A stretch of 64,000 nt of DNA from Dyadobacter sp. CY345 (lineage in GTDB: Bacteria; Bacteroidota; Bacteroidia; Cytophagales; Spirosomataceae): assembly GCF_021502725.1 (NCBI RefSeq), contig NZ_JAKFFS010000001.1, forward strand, positions 1,178,001 to 1,242,000, given 5' to 3'. The notes below the pieces were generated by a model. The model searched no databases. It was not told where the DNA came from and saw only the letters and a program-made list of their open reading frames with translations. Position numbers and translations under genes: made by a program. This document shows positions 37,141 to 47,398 of this stretch, piece after piece. Numbering within the stretch: the first letter of the stretch is position 1; the number at the start of each line of letters is the position of its first letter.

Positions 37141-40100
37141 ATGAAAATTACCAGTTTCGCTGTTAAAAATTATCAGTTTACCCTGATCATTTTCCTTCTG
37201 GTTGCTGTTGTGGGCGTGTTGACGCTGCTGACAATGCCACGCTCAGAAGACCCCACTACGCATCCGCCTCAATATCTGGTGACGGTAATCTACCCTGGCA
37301 CAAGTCCGAAAGACATGGAAGAACAGGTTGTAAAACCCATAGAAAATAAAATTTACGGTCTGGAGAACATCGACAAGATTCTGACCACAGTGGAAGATGG
37401 CGTAGCTGCCATTCAGATCAAGTTTAAATATGGTGTCGACGTGGACAATAAGTATCAGGAAATTTCTACGGAAATAAACGCTTTGAAAAACAGCGAGCTT
37501 CCCAAAGAAATTTATCAGATCAAGACCGAAAAAATCGCATCCTCTGATGTGAAAATTATTCAGGTTGCGCTCATATCAACTACCGCATCGTCGAAAACAC
37601 TTAGGGACAATGCCGACATCTTAAAAACCAAGCTGGAAAAGATAACCAACCTGCGGGAGGTGAAATATACTGGCATGCCAGAGCAGGAGATACGGATTGA
37701 TTTGCAGCTGGACAAGCTCGCGCAGCTGAAAATACCGATGAACCTGGTCGCAGGCAGTCTGCAAAGTGAAGCGGCTGACATTCCCGGAGGAAGTATCCAT
37801 ATGGACAGCAAGGTTTTTAATGTCAAAACCAGCGGCAAGTTCAAAAATGCAGAAGATGTAGCAAATACGGTCATCTACAATGCCAACGGAAAAATCGTAT
37901 ACCTGAAAGATGTTGCCCGGGTGAGCTATAAAGACGGCACGGTTAGCCACATCACCCGCATCAACGGACAGCGCTGTATTTTGGTTACCGCTGCGATGAA
38001 AAACGATGTAGACATCAGTCAGGTGAAAACACAGTACACACCTGTCCTGGAAGAATTCAGCGGAACGTTGCCTGCAAATATCAAAATGGTCAAAAACTTT
38101 GATCAGGCCGATATGGTTTCCAAGCGGCTGGGTCACCTTGGCTTTGATTTCGGACTGGCCATCCTGCTTGTGATCGTTACACTGCTGCCTTTGGGTTTCA
38201 GGCCTTCGCTGATCGTGATGATATCGATACCGCTTTCTCTGGCCCTCGGCCTGATTGCAATGAATCTTCTAGGCTATTCGCTTAATCAGCTTAGTATCGT
38301 GGGGCTGGTGGTAGCGCTAGGCCTTTTGGTTGACGATAGCATTGTAGTGGTGGAAAATATTGAAAGGTGGCTTAGGGAAGGACATTCCAGAAAAGATGCC
38401 GTCTTAAAAGGTACCAGACAGATTGGGGCAGCCGTAGTAGGTTGTACCGCCACACTTGTCATTGCATTTTTACCACTGGCCTTTTTGCCTGATATGGCAG
38501 GAGAATTCATTCGCAGTCTTCCGATGGCGATCATTACCAGTGTACTCGCATCAATGATCGTCGCGCTGACGCTGGTACCTTTTATCGGAAGCAAGATCCT
38601 TAAAACCCACGAGCATGGAGAGGGCAATTATTTCCTTAGGAAATTGCAGGGATTTCTGAATTTTTCTTACCGGGGAATCATGCCCGTTGCCTTAAAGTGG
38701 CCTAAGGTAACGATTGGCATCTCGCTTGCATTGAGCGTACTGGCGTTTCTGCTTTTCCCGCTGGCAGGATTCAAGCTTTTCCCTACCTCAGAAAAACCGA
38801 TGTTTCTGATCAATATCAAAATGCCCCTGCAAGCCAATATCCCCGAAAGCGACAGGGCGGCAAGGTTGGTGGAAACGGAGCTGAAAAAGCATGAAGAAAT
38901 CGTTTATTACACCTCCAATGTAGGAAAAGGCAATCCGCAAATCTACTACAATGTCCACCAGCAGGATATTAAACCGGATTTTGCACAGATTTTTGTGCAG
39001 TTGGAAGAAGAAACAAGTCCGGACGCGAAAACAGAGTTGATCAAAAAACTAAGAGGTAAGTTCAGTGATTTTCCTTATGCGAAAATTGAGGTAAAAGATT
39101 TTGACCAGGGTACCCCAATTGAAGCCAATATCGTGGTGCGGATTTTTGGAGATAACCAGGATACGCTGCGCTCGCTAACCTTCAAAGTGGAAGAGATACT
39201 AAAAAAGCACCCGGGCACCTTTTTTATCAATAACGAGCTAAATACCTATAAGTCGGATGTAAAGATCAGCATCGACAAAGAAAAAGCCAGGACACTGGGC
39301 GTGATGACCAGCGACATCGACAAGGTGATCAGACTGGCGGTTGCAGGGCTCAATGTCGGAGATTACATTGATGACAGGGGCGATGCCAGGAATGTGGTCA
39401 TTACCATCCCACGCGAAAAGTTTTCAAATCTGGATGCCTTAAAAAACCTTTATGTAAGTAACATCCAGGGGCAGCCTGTGCAGGTAGATCAGATTGCGAC
39501 CATCGGCTTTGAGACCTCGCCAACGGCCATCAACCATTTCAACAAATCGCGGTTTGCAAAAGTTACTTCGCTGACAAAGGACAACATGCTGGCCAACGAT
39601 ATTTTGAAAGATGTTGTGCCGCAGCTTAACAAATTGAAAATGCCGAAGGGTAATTATTACAAATTGTCAGGAGAAGCCGAATCAGAAGGTGATGCGCTGG
39701 GCGGAAATTTTCTTTCGGTCATCATTTTAAGCACCTTTCTCTTTATTGGCGTGCTGCTTTTACAATTTAAAACCTTTAAGGGGATCATCATCGTTTTATC
39801 AATCATTCCGCTGGGCGTTTTGGGTGGGGTGGTATTCCTGCTAATGACGGGCAATCCGATGTCGCTTGTTTCGATTATTGGTTTTATCGGACTCTCAGGA
39901 ATACAGGTCAAAAATTCGCTGCTGCTCGTCGATTTTACCAACCAGCTCAGAGCAGAGGGTAAAAGTATCGAGGAAGCGATCAGTATTGCCGGGGAGACAA
40001 GGTTTTTGCCTGTTGTGCTTACTTCGATAACGGCCATTTGCGGTCTGATCCCGATTGCAATGAACCCAAATCCACAGATCGCGCCGCTTGCCATAGTACT

Positions 40101-40203
40101 TATCGGAGGACTGATCAGCTCCACGATTCTATCTCGGATCGTTACCCCGGTGATGTACAAGCTGATTCCGCCAAGCATTGATAATGACATGGATAACGAC
40201 TGA
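37141..40203 (+). CDS. RND-family multidrug efflux pump, inner-membrane subunit
   Basis: 1020 residues, normal length for an HAE1/MdtB-like RND transporter. N-terminal helix (TLIIFLLVAVVGVLTLL), the twin periplasmic porter loops, and two six-helix membrane bundles are visible. The proton-relay Asp pair is in GLVVALGLLVDDSIVVVEN (about residue 400), the usual TM4 location. The second bundle contains GFIGLSGIQVKNSLLLVDF, with Asp lost from the TM10 position as is normal. It exports amphipathic drugs or metabolites with proton exchange. Third gene of the operon; the next gene is 108 bases away and may belong to a separate unit. Confidence 0.92.
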   Translation: MKITSFAVKNYQFTLIIFLLVAVVGVLTLLTMPRSEDPTTHPPQYLVTVIYPGTSPKDMEEQVVKPIENKIYGLENIDKILTTVEDGVAAIQIKFKYGVDVDNKYQEISTEINALKNSELPKEIYQIKTEKIASSDVKIIQVALISTTASSKTLRDNADILKTKLEKITNLREVKYTGMPEQEIRIDLQLDKLAQLKIPMNLVAGSLQSEAADIPGGSIHMDSKVFNVKTSGKFKNAEDVANTVIYNANGKIVYLKDVARVSYKDGTVSHITRINGQRCILVTAAMKNDVDISQVKTQYTPVLEEFSGTLPANIKMVKNFDQADMVSKRLGHLGFDFGLAILLVIVTLLPLGFRPSLIVMISIPLSLALGLIAMNLLGYSLNQLSIVGLVVALGLLVDDSIVVVENIERWLREGHSRKDAVLKGTRQIGAAVVGCTATLVIAFLPLAFLPDMAGEFIRSLPMAIITSVLASMIVALTLVPFIGSKILKTHEHGEGNYFLRKLQGFLNFSYRGIMPVALKWPKVTIGISLALSVLAFLLFPLAGFKLFPTSEKPMFLINIKMPLQANIPESDRAARLVETELKKHEEIVYYTSNVGKGNPQIYYNVHQQDIKPDFAQIFVQLEEETSPDAKTELIKKLRGKFSDFPYAKIEVKDFDQGTPIEANIVVRIFGDNQDTLRSLTFKVEEILKKHPGTFFINNELNTYKSDVKISIDKEKARTLGVMTSDIDKVIRLAVAGLNVGDYIDDRGDARNVVITIPREKFSNLDALKNLYVSNIQGQPVQVDQIATIGFETSPTAINHFNKSRFAKVTSLTKDNMLANDILKDVVPQLNKLKMPKGNYYKLSGEAESEGDALGGNFLSVIILSTFLFIGVLLLQFKTFKGIIIVLSIIPLGVLGGVVFLLMTGNPMSLVSIIGFIGLSGIQVKNSLLLVDFTNQLRAEGKSIEEAISIAGETRFLPVVLTSITAICGLIPIAMNPNPQIAPLAIVLIGGLISSTILSRIVTPVMYKLIPPSIDNDMDND

Positions 40204-40311
40204 CATAAAACGGTGCAACACCAGATGAATGCAAATGCAACAGTCTGTATTTCAAAACTTTGAAAGTTTCGATTAACGAATCTGATTAAGAAATATTTTA
40301 AATTTATAAAG

Positions 40312-41206
40312 ATGAAAATTAAAAACGTCACCCTATTTGGATCAGGAGTGCTGGGTGCCCAGATTGCTTTTCATACTGCATATCACGGTTATGATGTTAC
40401 ATTATTCGATATCAGTGAAGCATTGCTGGAAAATGCGAAGCTGAAATTTGAGCAGTTTAAAGTGCTTTACCAGCAAGATATCAATGCGGACCCTGCCGAT
40501 CTGGACGCTGCTGTATCACGAGTAAGTTTTACAACCGATCTGGCGGTATCGGTAAAAGATGCAGATCTGACCATTGAAGCAATTCCTGAAAACATTCAGA
40601 TAAAAAGGATTTTTATACCAGGCTGGCTCTGCTGGCTCCGACAAAAACCATTTTCTGCACCAACTCATCCACGATGCTGCCAAGTCAGTTCGCTGAGCAG
40701 ACCGGCAGGCCGGATCGGTTTCTGGCGCTGCACTTTGCTAATTATCTGTGGAAGAATAATGTGGCTGAAATTATGAGAAATGCCACAACAGCTCCTGAAA
40801 TTTTTGAGCAGGTGGTTGCGTTCGCCAAAACAATTGGCATGCTGATTATACCGATCTATAAAGAACAGCCTGGTTATGTAATGAACTCACTTTTAGTGCC
40901 CTGGCTGATGGCAGGTCTGGATCTGTACCGGAACGGGTTGCGGGTGCCGCATCCATTGACAAAACCTGGATGAAAACAGTAGGAGCGGATCTTGGGCCTA
41001 TGGCCATGGCAGACCTTGTAGGAATGAACACCGCCTATAATGTCACGACGTCCTATGCAGAATTGACCGGCGAGCAGGTGTGGAAAGACAGGAGGGATTT
41101 TCTGAGGGAAAACTTTATTGCTAAAAACGAGCTCGGTATTTCTACGGGGGAAGGTTTTTACTCGTACCCAAACCCGGGATATCAGAATGCGGATTTTTTG
41201 AAATAG
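40312..41206 (+). pseudogene. 3-hydroxyacyl-CoA dehydrogenase with two single-base deletions
   Basis: Three frames join into one 298-residue protein. Frame 1 has the NAD-binding GSGVLGAQIA and VSVKDADLTIEAIPENIQIK. A missing A in the run after ATAAAA (near 40605) shifts to a frame reading DFYTRLALLAPTKTIFCTNS, then NYLWKNNVAEIM and the C-terminal domain. A missing G in GGG near 40938 shifts again to VAGAASIDKTWMKTVG, ending NPGYQNADFLK. Restoring both bases gives a full-length enzyme with the catalytic His and Asn region, of the 3-hydroxybutyryl-CoA dehydrogenase type. Both losses lie in homopolymers, so sequencing error is a real alternative to pseudogenisation. Confidence 0.85.
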
Positions 41207-41278
41207 TGCATAATTTGAAATGTATCCAATAGGATGAAATTCAATATTCAAATATTACTAACTTAAATTTTATTCAAA

Positions 41279-42052
41279 ATGAAAGAATACATACTCCTTA
41301 CCGGGGCATCATCTGGTATTGGCTATGAGATGGCCAATTTATTGGCTGCGAAAAAGTTGAACCTGATATTGGTCGCCCGTACCGAATCCAAATTGCAGAA
41401 GTTGCAAGCTGAGCTGACAGATGAATATGGCATTCAAGTTGAGTATTTTGCCGCGGACCTATCTGATGTAAATGCTGCGATAAGCCTGCATAAAGCGGTG
41501 AAGAAGGAAAATTTTATAGTAACCCACCTGGTCAACAATGCAGGTGTAGGCAACTACGGGCATTTTACAGATACCTCGCTGGAAGAAGAATTAAGCATGA
41601 TTCATTTAAACATTTCCAGTCTGGTGGTACTGACCAAGCTTTTTGCACAAGATATGGTTAGCCGTAAATCTGGCAGAATTATGAACGTAGGCTCAGTGGT
41701 CTCATTTTTACCAATGCCTTATTTTTCTGTTTATTCTGCTACCAAAGCTTTTGTAAAGGCATTTAGTGAAACACTTGATGCCGAATTAGACAGCACTGGT
41801 GTTACCGTTATCTCTCTATATCCAGGCACGGTAAAAACTGGCTTTACGACATCCGAAATGCAATCTACAAATCTGCACAAAACCAAACCGATGCATCCTA
41901 AAGAAGTGGCAATACAAGGTGTAGACCATCTATTAAAAGGAACCGGAAATAAAGTAGTGGGTTTTCAAAACTGGTTTAATTCTAAACTCCCAAACTTTGT
42001 GCCTGATAGTATCATGATGAAGATTAAGAAAGGTTTGGCAAGTCAACGGTAA
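41279..42052 (+). CDS. Short-chain dehydrogenase/reductase (SDR)
   Basis: 257 residues. Cofactor motif TGASSGIGYEMA (residues about 6-17), structural NNAGVG at about 90, catalytic Ser in NVGSVVSFLP, and YSATK (Tyr/Lys) near residue 155. It is a classical SDR that reduces carbonyls with NAD(P)H, close to the DltE/YdfG-like group. The substrate is unknown. It lies 72 bases after the dehydrogenase pseudogene on the same strand; the pair may once have served a fatty-acid or polyketide-like step. Intact. Confidence 0.88.
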   Translation: MKEYILLTGASSGIGYEMANLLAAKKLNLILVARTESKLQKLQAELTDEYGIQVEYFAADLSDVNAAISLHKAVKKENFIVTHLVNNAGVGNYGHFTDTSLEEELSMIHLNISSLVVLTKLFAQDMVSRKSGRIMNVGSVVSFLPMPYFSVYSATKAFVKAFSETLDAELDSTGVTVISLYPGTVKTGFTTSEMQSTNLHKTKPMHPKEVAIQGVDHLLKGTGNKVVGFQNWFNSKLPNFVPDSIMMKIKKGLASQR

Positions 42053-42349
42053 AATTAGTTTATAAAAATAGCCGGGCTGCAACTTTGGGGCTGGTGATTT
42101 TCCACATTAGGATCATCGTCAGCATTCTCTCCGCTTGCGATGACACTGGCGAGCGGACCGAGGTTTTTCCCGATACAGAATGTTCCGGATGTTCAATAGC
42201 AAGATTGCAGAACATGGGAGATTATTTGACCATACTCACCTATTACACTCAAAGAGGATTAACAGTGCAGAAAAACTGTCGTGCTGATAATTTGCTGGTT
42301 AAGCTCTCTTTCAAAAGGTCGCATGCATCCGTCATAATTAATATTCAGA

Positions 42350-42964
42350 ATGGAAGTAACAGAACGTAAAGTAAGAAAGCATACCGCAACAAGAAAGTTG
42401 ATTCTTGACACTGCCCTGGATTTATATTTACAGGAAGGCTAGGAGAACACAACGATTCGTAAAATTGCCCAAAAGATAGAATAAAGTCCCACTGCGATCT
42501 ATCTTCATTATCAAAATAAAAATGCAATTCTCTATGACATGTAAAAAATCGCATTTGATATACTGTTTAAATATCTGAGCGAGAACCAGGCAGATGAAAC
42601 TCAATATCTGAGGCTAAAAAATCTTGGGAAAGCATATTTTGATTTTGGTGTAAAGTATCCAAAATATTATGATCTGATGTTTATACTTCGTTCACCAATG
42701 GAAGCGGTTCAACGAGAGCAGCCTTTTAAGAATTTTCGAGAAACTTATCCGTTCATGCTGGGCATAATGACTGATTGTATATCAACAGATAAATTTAAAT
42801 ATACCGATCCGCAGACGGTCCTATTACAATACTAGGCCATTCTGCATGGTCTGACATCACTATATCTTAATAAACGGTTATCGATGATGGCTACTGATGA
42901 ACGGCAGACCATTGATTTAATGCTCCAGGCATGGGAGGTTTATATAGGCAGTGTGCAAGTTTAA
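42350..42964 (+). pseudogene. TetR-family regulator with four in-frame stop codons
   Basis: From ATG 42350 the frame stays uninterrupted by indels for 204 codons but has stops at 42440 (TAG), 42482 (TAA), 42542 (TAA) and 42833 (TAG), ending at TAA 42962. Read through, it gives a full TetR protein: RKLILDTALDLYLQEG-stop-ENTTIRKIAQKIE-stop-SPTAIYLHYQNKNAILYDM. The first two stops stand where the intact TetR at 33959 has Tyr (GYE and NYSP). The ligand-domain residues YPKYYDLMFILRSP parallel TDYYNLMFLVSE. It does not encode a functional protein by the standard code. Confidence 0.85.
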
Positions 42965-43144
42965 CTATTTGGACATAAAGGACCTAGGCAGCTAATGCTT
43001 CCTAATTGGTAACCCGTTGATATCACGATAAATATCTACAACATGGTCGACAAACTCTTCCGGATAATTACCTGAGATAAGAATATCCAAACATTCATCA
43101 CCATACGCAAGCATTTTGCTGACATTAACGCGTAGCTTGCGTTA

Positions 43145-43440
43145 TTAATAACAATTAGAATATATATTAACGTCGGAATGCCCGTCAAGCCATGGGTGAA
43201 ATGAATTTCTTCAACAGGAGAAGTCTTGCCTTTCAGCCGGCTTTCTGTTGCAAACTGGGTTTCCTTCCAACGCGTATTGAAAAGATTTTGTATCGACAGT
43301 CCAATCGCATATCGGGATTTGTTGTAATTGAGATGCAAATCGTTCACAAATTAGCCTTTGGCCACGGTGCTGTTATCCTCATTAGCGGGCATTGATCCCA
43401 TGTAACGGTACCGCAGTAAATCGCTCCAGCGACCCGCATT
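43145..43440 (-). pseudogene. TonB-dependent receptor, C-terminal remnant
   Basis: The minus strand reads RWSDLLRYRYMGSMPANEDN, STVAKG, an in-frame TAA, then FVNDLHLNYNKSRYAIGLSI, QNLFNTRWKETQFATESRL and VEEIHFTHG. PANEDN.(S/T)xxAKGYF and IQNLFNTxWKE are hallmark blocks of the last beta-strands of FecA/CirA-like receptors. The stop replaces the expected Tyr of AKGYF. The terminal strand after HFT is degraded and the N-terminal plug is absent. Non-functional. Confidence 0.7.
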
Positions 43441-43591
43441 CCGGCAGCTCAGACCTTTACAGTGTGTTACACTAGCTTCATCTATTGACAATAAATTGCT
43501 TAATTTTTTATTTTTTCGAGTAGTGCATTTTAGCTTTTTACAAAATAAAAAAATGCACCTATATAGGAGACGAAAGGCCTTTTGTCAAAGG

Positions 43592-44224
43592 TTATACCAG
43601 CCTTTCTTTAATCGCCAGGCTGACAGCCTCAGTTGCGCTATTTACGTATAGCTTGTCATAAATGTTCCGAATGTGATTGTTAACAGTGTTATAAGTGATA
43701 CCACACGCTGATGCAATCAGCTTGTAGCTATAACCTTTTACCAGAAAGCCAAGGATATGCTTTTCGCGTTCGGTAAGATGATAGTCTTTTTTTGCCTGAC
43801 TTTCAGCAGAGAAGTGCTTCAGAACCTTCGCTGCAATACTACCTGTTATTGGGGCACCGCCATCGAGCACCTCCCTTAAACTTTCGAGAAATCTTTCAGG
43901 GCTTGTTTTTTTTAGAATGTAGCCGTTTGCACCGGCTCTCAGGCTGCCAAAGATGCGCTCATCTTCTTCAAAGTTGGTCTGGATCAATACCGGCAAAGCG
44001 TCAAAATGTTTTCGTACAAGCTTGGTTGCGTCAATGCCGTTTAAACCGGGCATGTCAATGTCCATGAGCACAAGGTCCGGTTTAGAACTGCTGATATCAG
44101 CTACCAGGTTATTGGCATTGGGAAAAGTACCGTTACAGGTAAATCCAGCAGAAAGATTCAGCAACATTGCTACGCTGTTAAGCCTTTCCTGATTGTCGTC
44201 GAAAATTATAATCCTTGATCTCAT
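43592..44224 (-). CDS. NarL/LuxR-family response regulator
   Basis: 210 residues. Receiver domain with FDDN, phospho-acceptor D55 in LMDIDMPG, Thr in IQTNFEE and Lys in YILKKTSP. The LuxR-type helix-turn-helix is at residues about 145-205 (LTEREKHILGFLVKGYSYKLIASACGITYNTVNNHIRNIYDKL, quoted here in summary as LTEREKHILG and TVNNHIRNIYDKL). The kinase gene is 48 bases upstream on the same strand, and the pair is a classical two-component unit. After the stop a short palindrome AAAGGCCTTT (about 43574-43583) and, further on, GTGCATTTT/AAAATGCAC arms (about 43526-43554) may mark the transcript end. Confidence 0.9.
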   Translation of the reverse strand: MRSRIIIFDDNQERLNSVAMLLNLSAGFTCNGTFPNANNLVADISSSKPDLVLMDIDMPGLNGIDATKLVRKHFDALPVLIQTNFEEDERIFGSLRAGANGYILKKTSPERFLESLREVLDGGAPITGSIAAKVLKHFSAESQAKKDYHLTEREKHILGFLVKGYSYKLIASACGITYNTVNNHIRNIYDKLYVNSATEAVSLAIKERLV

Positions 44225-44272
44225 CCCGTAAATTTAATTACTCTTACACAGGAATTAAATAGCAAATATTTG

Positions 44273-47200
44273 TTAGATCAGTTCTATCTTAAAAACCAGC
44301 GAAATGGTGGTGCCTCTGTCTTTTTCGGGCTGTATCATGAGCTTGCCTTTCATCTGGGCTGCGCGCTGCAGCATGTTTGTGATGCCGTTTCCCCGTTTGG
44401 CATTCGCAAGGTCAAATCCTTTACCATTGTCTATGATGATCATGTTGACTCCGCCATTTACGTAGTTAATATTGACCTGCAAAGTATTGCATTCGGCATA
44501 CTTGGCGGCATTGTTGATCGCCTCCTTAAAGATCAGGTAAAGATTTTTGCGGGTCTGCATGTCGATCTTCCTATTTTCAAGCCTTGGGTCGGTTTTGAAA
44601 CGGAATGAAATACCTTTGGACTCTGCAATACCGCTTCCGAAACGAAACATGCGGGCAAACACATCCTGTATATCGTCGCTGCCTGTTTTTACACTCCATA
44701 CAATGTCACTGAGTCCTTCCTGGACCTGCTGGGCATTTTCTTTTATTTTTTGTACAACCTGCTTATGTTCGGCTTTATCCATTTGCATCAACAGTGCCTG
44801 GCTATAAAAAGTAATACTGCTCAGCGTGCTGCCAATTTCGTCGTGCATATCTGCACTGATGCCATTCCGTATTTGCTGGATATGCAAAACCTGAGCGAGC
44901 TGGTACCGGTAAAAAAGGTATATTAAAAAACCAATGGCCAGCGTGCTGAGTATAAAAAACCAGATAGATCTATACCACGGTGTAACTACTTTGATAAGGG
45001 CCTGCCATTCTTGTACTCCCCATTCCGCTCCTGCCACAGACACTTGTACCCGCAGCTTGTAATTGCCCGGCGGCAGACTGCTTAAAAGTAACTTGTTTCC
45101 ATTTTCGAATATGTGCCAGCGGTCATCGTCCCATCCTTCCAGTTGATAGCGAAAACGGTTGAGTGAAGTATCGTGATAATCAGGACTCATAAAGGAAAAA
45201 GCAAAAAGTCGATCGTCCGGATAAAAAATGATCTGGTGATTCGACTGGTGGTTTGTGACTGTATCTATTCTATTTTGGGCCGCATCGTATTTGGAATAGG
45301 ATATCAGTTGTAATCCGTGCTCTTTTTTTACGGTGGTATCAATCTGGGCAGGATCAAATGCAACTATTCCGTTCAAGCCGCCAAAATAAAGTGTGCCGTC
45401 CTGTGATTTGAGATAAGATCCATGGTTGAACTCCATATGCGGCAAACCGTCCAAAATACCATAGTTGTAAAATTTTTGAGTAAGGGTGTTGAAGCGGGAT
45501 AAACCTTTGTTGGTGCTTAACCAAAGGTTTCCACGTTTATCAGGCAGGGAAGCATAAATGTTATTATCTGGCAGGCCATCCTCGGTGGTAAAAAGTTGAG
45601 CTTTTTTCAATGTAGTATCAATGCGTATCAATCCCTGCGCCGATCCGGCCCACAATGCATTGTTATGCCAGACACTATGAAATATTTGCAATGCAGGCAG
45701 CTTGATCTTATCTGTGGTACCCTGCCCGTAATGTTCTTTAATGGTTGCATCCTGATTCAGGATATACAAACCGTTTGTTGTGCTTACCAAAATTCGGTTA
45801 TTCGGCCAGGGCATGAAGTGATTTACCCGTTCATTTTTTATATAACTGCCTGCTTTGTCGTTCAGCAAAACCGGCTTCAGGTTCCGGATATCAATCATGG
45901 CCATTCCGCCCCAGGTGCCCATCCAGAAGGTGTGATCATTCAACTTATAAAATGAAGTAAAGCCGCGACCACTGACAAAAGGAAATTCCACCGGGTAGTA
46001 CTCTTCGGTCTCCGTTTTGATTCTAATAAATTGGGTACCATCCGTAATGGCATAAACCTGTTTTCCTGAAAACAATACCTTGTAAGGAATCACATGGTCA
46101 CCCGGAATATTCTTTGGACGATGTAGTACCATATGCCTGTCTCTATTTTGCAACGGATCAATTTGGTGGAACATGTAGGCCATACTATCAGCGTGATAGC
46201 CATATGAGCACACCCAAATTCTTCCAGTGCTGTCCTCAGTAATGCCCCTGATGCTGCTGCCGATATCGCCGGGCTTTTCCAACGGAACACTCAGATATTT
46301 TCTAAAAACTTCTTGCGTCAGAGTGATTTTAAAGAGGCCGTCGACGCATGATATCCAAAAACTATTATCAGAACTCAGAAAGGTGGTAAAGAAAAAAATA
46401 CTAGCGCCTGATTTTTGCTGCAACCGGTTCGTCAATGTGGTGAACTCGCCCGTTTTTTGATTTAAAAAGCCCACTTCTTCTTTCTCTTTATACCATGCAT
46501 ACCCTTTTGAATCCTGGTGAATAATGTCAGGAATGATCGGCGTGTCAACTTCCAGCAAAGGGCCAAAAGTCTGCTTTGCAAAGAAGTATTTACGCATCCG
46601 GCTTTTTGTGCTTTCCGGTTGTTTGTAATAAATGATTATACCTTCCGGGCCTGATTGTACAATGTTGGCAACCCTCCAATGCATACCAGGGTGCACCGCT
46701 TCCATCAAGTTGATCCGTCGAACCAGCGTTGCCTTTTCATTGATCACATCCAGGAAATTACTTTCATTATACGCAAACACGTTATTTTGGTCATCACAAA
46801 AAAGCTTGGTGACTACACTTTTTATTGTATTCCCGGAGTAGGCTGGGGGTGTATACAGGGCAATGGGAGCAGCATTTTTATCGATCTTCACCAGTCTGCC
46901 AGCGGATATAGATACCCAGGCATTTTGCTTTTTGTCAAAAAAAATATTAAGGTTTTGTTTGGTAACGACTTCTTTAATGTAACGCGAAGGGTCAACGGTT
47001 TTGCAGGTAAAATTGACTGGGTCGATAATGCTGACGCCATTGTTATGCGCCACCCAAAGATTGCCTCCGGCTCCGGTCCGTATCTGATTAATCAAAGTGC
47101 GGCTGCCAATCGAACTTGTTAGTATGCCCGTGAAGTTCTGAAATGTATATCCATCATACCGCCACAGGTCCAGGCCGGTACCAACCCACATAAATCCACG

Positions 47201-47398
47201 GCCATCCTGCGACAGACTGCGTGTATTTCGTGTGGGCAGTCCTTGTTCAGGCCCTAACAGCTGAATGTTTATACGAGTTTTGGGTGCTTGCGCGCTGCAT
47301 GGAAATACATAAGTCTGGAATACAACAAGAAGAAATCCAAAGCTGTACAGTTTTATTGGTTGTCCTAAGTGCCGGAACCCTGGAAGTTTGCTTTGCAT
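44273..47398 (-). CDS. Hybrid-type sensor kinase with two-component propeller (Reg_prop/Y_Y_Y/HisKA_3)
   Basis: 1041 residues. The signal sequence ends near PCSAQAP. The large periplasmic part (about 30-810) has many Reg_prop beta-propeller repeats (LPTRNTRSLSQDGRGFMWVG, LPDNNIYASLPDKRGNLWLS) and a Y_Y_Y domain (FRYQLEGWDDDRWHI, NYKLRVQVS). One membrane helix (SIWFFILSTLAIGFLIYLFY) leads to a HisKA_3 domain with H852 in MHDEIGSTLSS and an ATPase with DNGKGFD. This architecture (PF07494/PF07495) usually senses carbohydrate or other extracellular ligands in Bacteroidetes. Transcribed with the LuxR-type regulator, so signalling is by phosphotransfer to D55 there. Confidence 0.92.
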   Translation of the reverse strand: MQSKLPGFRHLGQPIKLYSFGFLLVVFQTYVFPCSAQAPKTRINIQLLGPEQGLPTRNTRSLSQDGRGFMWVGTGLDLWRYDGYTFQNFTGILTSSIGSRTLINQIRTGAGGNLWVAHNNGVSIIDPVNFTCKTVDPSRYIKEVVTKQNLNIFFDKKQNAWVSISAGRLVKIDKNAAPIALYTPPAYSGNTIKSVVTKLFCDDQNNVFAYNESNFLDVINEKATLVRRINLMEAVHPGMHWRVANIVQSGPEGIIIYYKQPESTKSRMRKYFFAKQTFGPLLEVDTPIIPDIIHQDSKGYAWYKEKEEVGFLNQKTGEFTTLTNRLQQKSGASIFFFTTFLSSDNSFWISCVDGLFKITLTQEVFRKYLSVPLEKPGDIGSSIRGITEDSTGRIWVCSYGYHADSMAYMFHQIDPLQNRDRHMVLHRPKNIPGDHVIPYKVLFSGKQVYAITDGTQFIRIKTETEEYYPVEFPFVSGRGFTSFYKLNDHTFWMGTWGGMAMIDIRNLKPVLLNDKAGSYIKNERVNHFMPWPNNRILVSTTNGLYILNQDATIKEHYGQGTTDKIKLPALQIFHSVWHNNALWAGSAQGLIRIDTTLKKAQLFTTEDGLPDNNIYASLPDKRGNLWLSTNKGLSRFNTLTQKFYNYGILDGLPHMEFNHGSYLKSQDGTLYFGGLNGIVAFDPAQIDTTVKKEHGLQLISYSKYDAAQNRIDTVTNHQSNHQIIFYPDDRLFAFSFMSPDYHDTSLNRFRYQLEGWDDDRWHIFENGNKLLLSSLPPGNYKLRVQVSVAGAEWGVQEWQALIKVVTPWYRSIWFFILSTLAIGFLIYLFYRYQLAQVLHIQQIRNGISADMHDEIGSTLSSITFYSQALLMQMDKAEHKQVVQKIKENAQQVQEGLSDIVWSVKTGSDDIQDVFARMFRFGSGIAESKGISFRFKTDPRLENRKIDMQTRKNLYLIFKEAINNAAKYAECNTLQVNINYVNGGVNMIIIDNGKGFDLANAKRGNGITNMLQRAAQMKGKLMIQPEKDRGTTISLVFKIELI

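Noticed and set aside
42085..42369. A 94-codon plus-strand frame after the SDR gene
   Set aside because: It starts at TTG, has no family features and overlaps the start of the TetR pseudogene.
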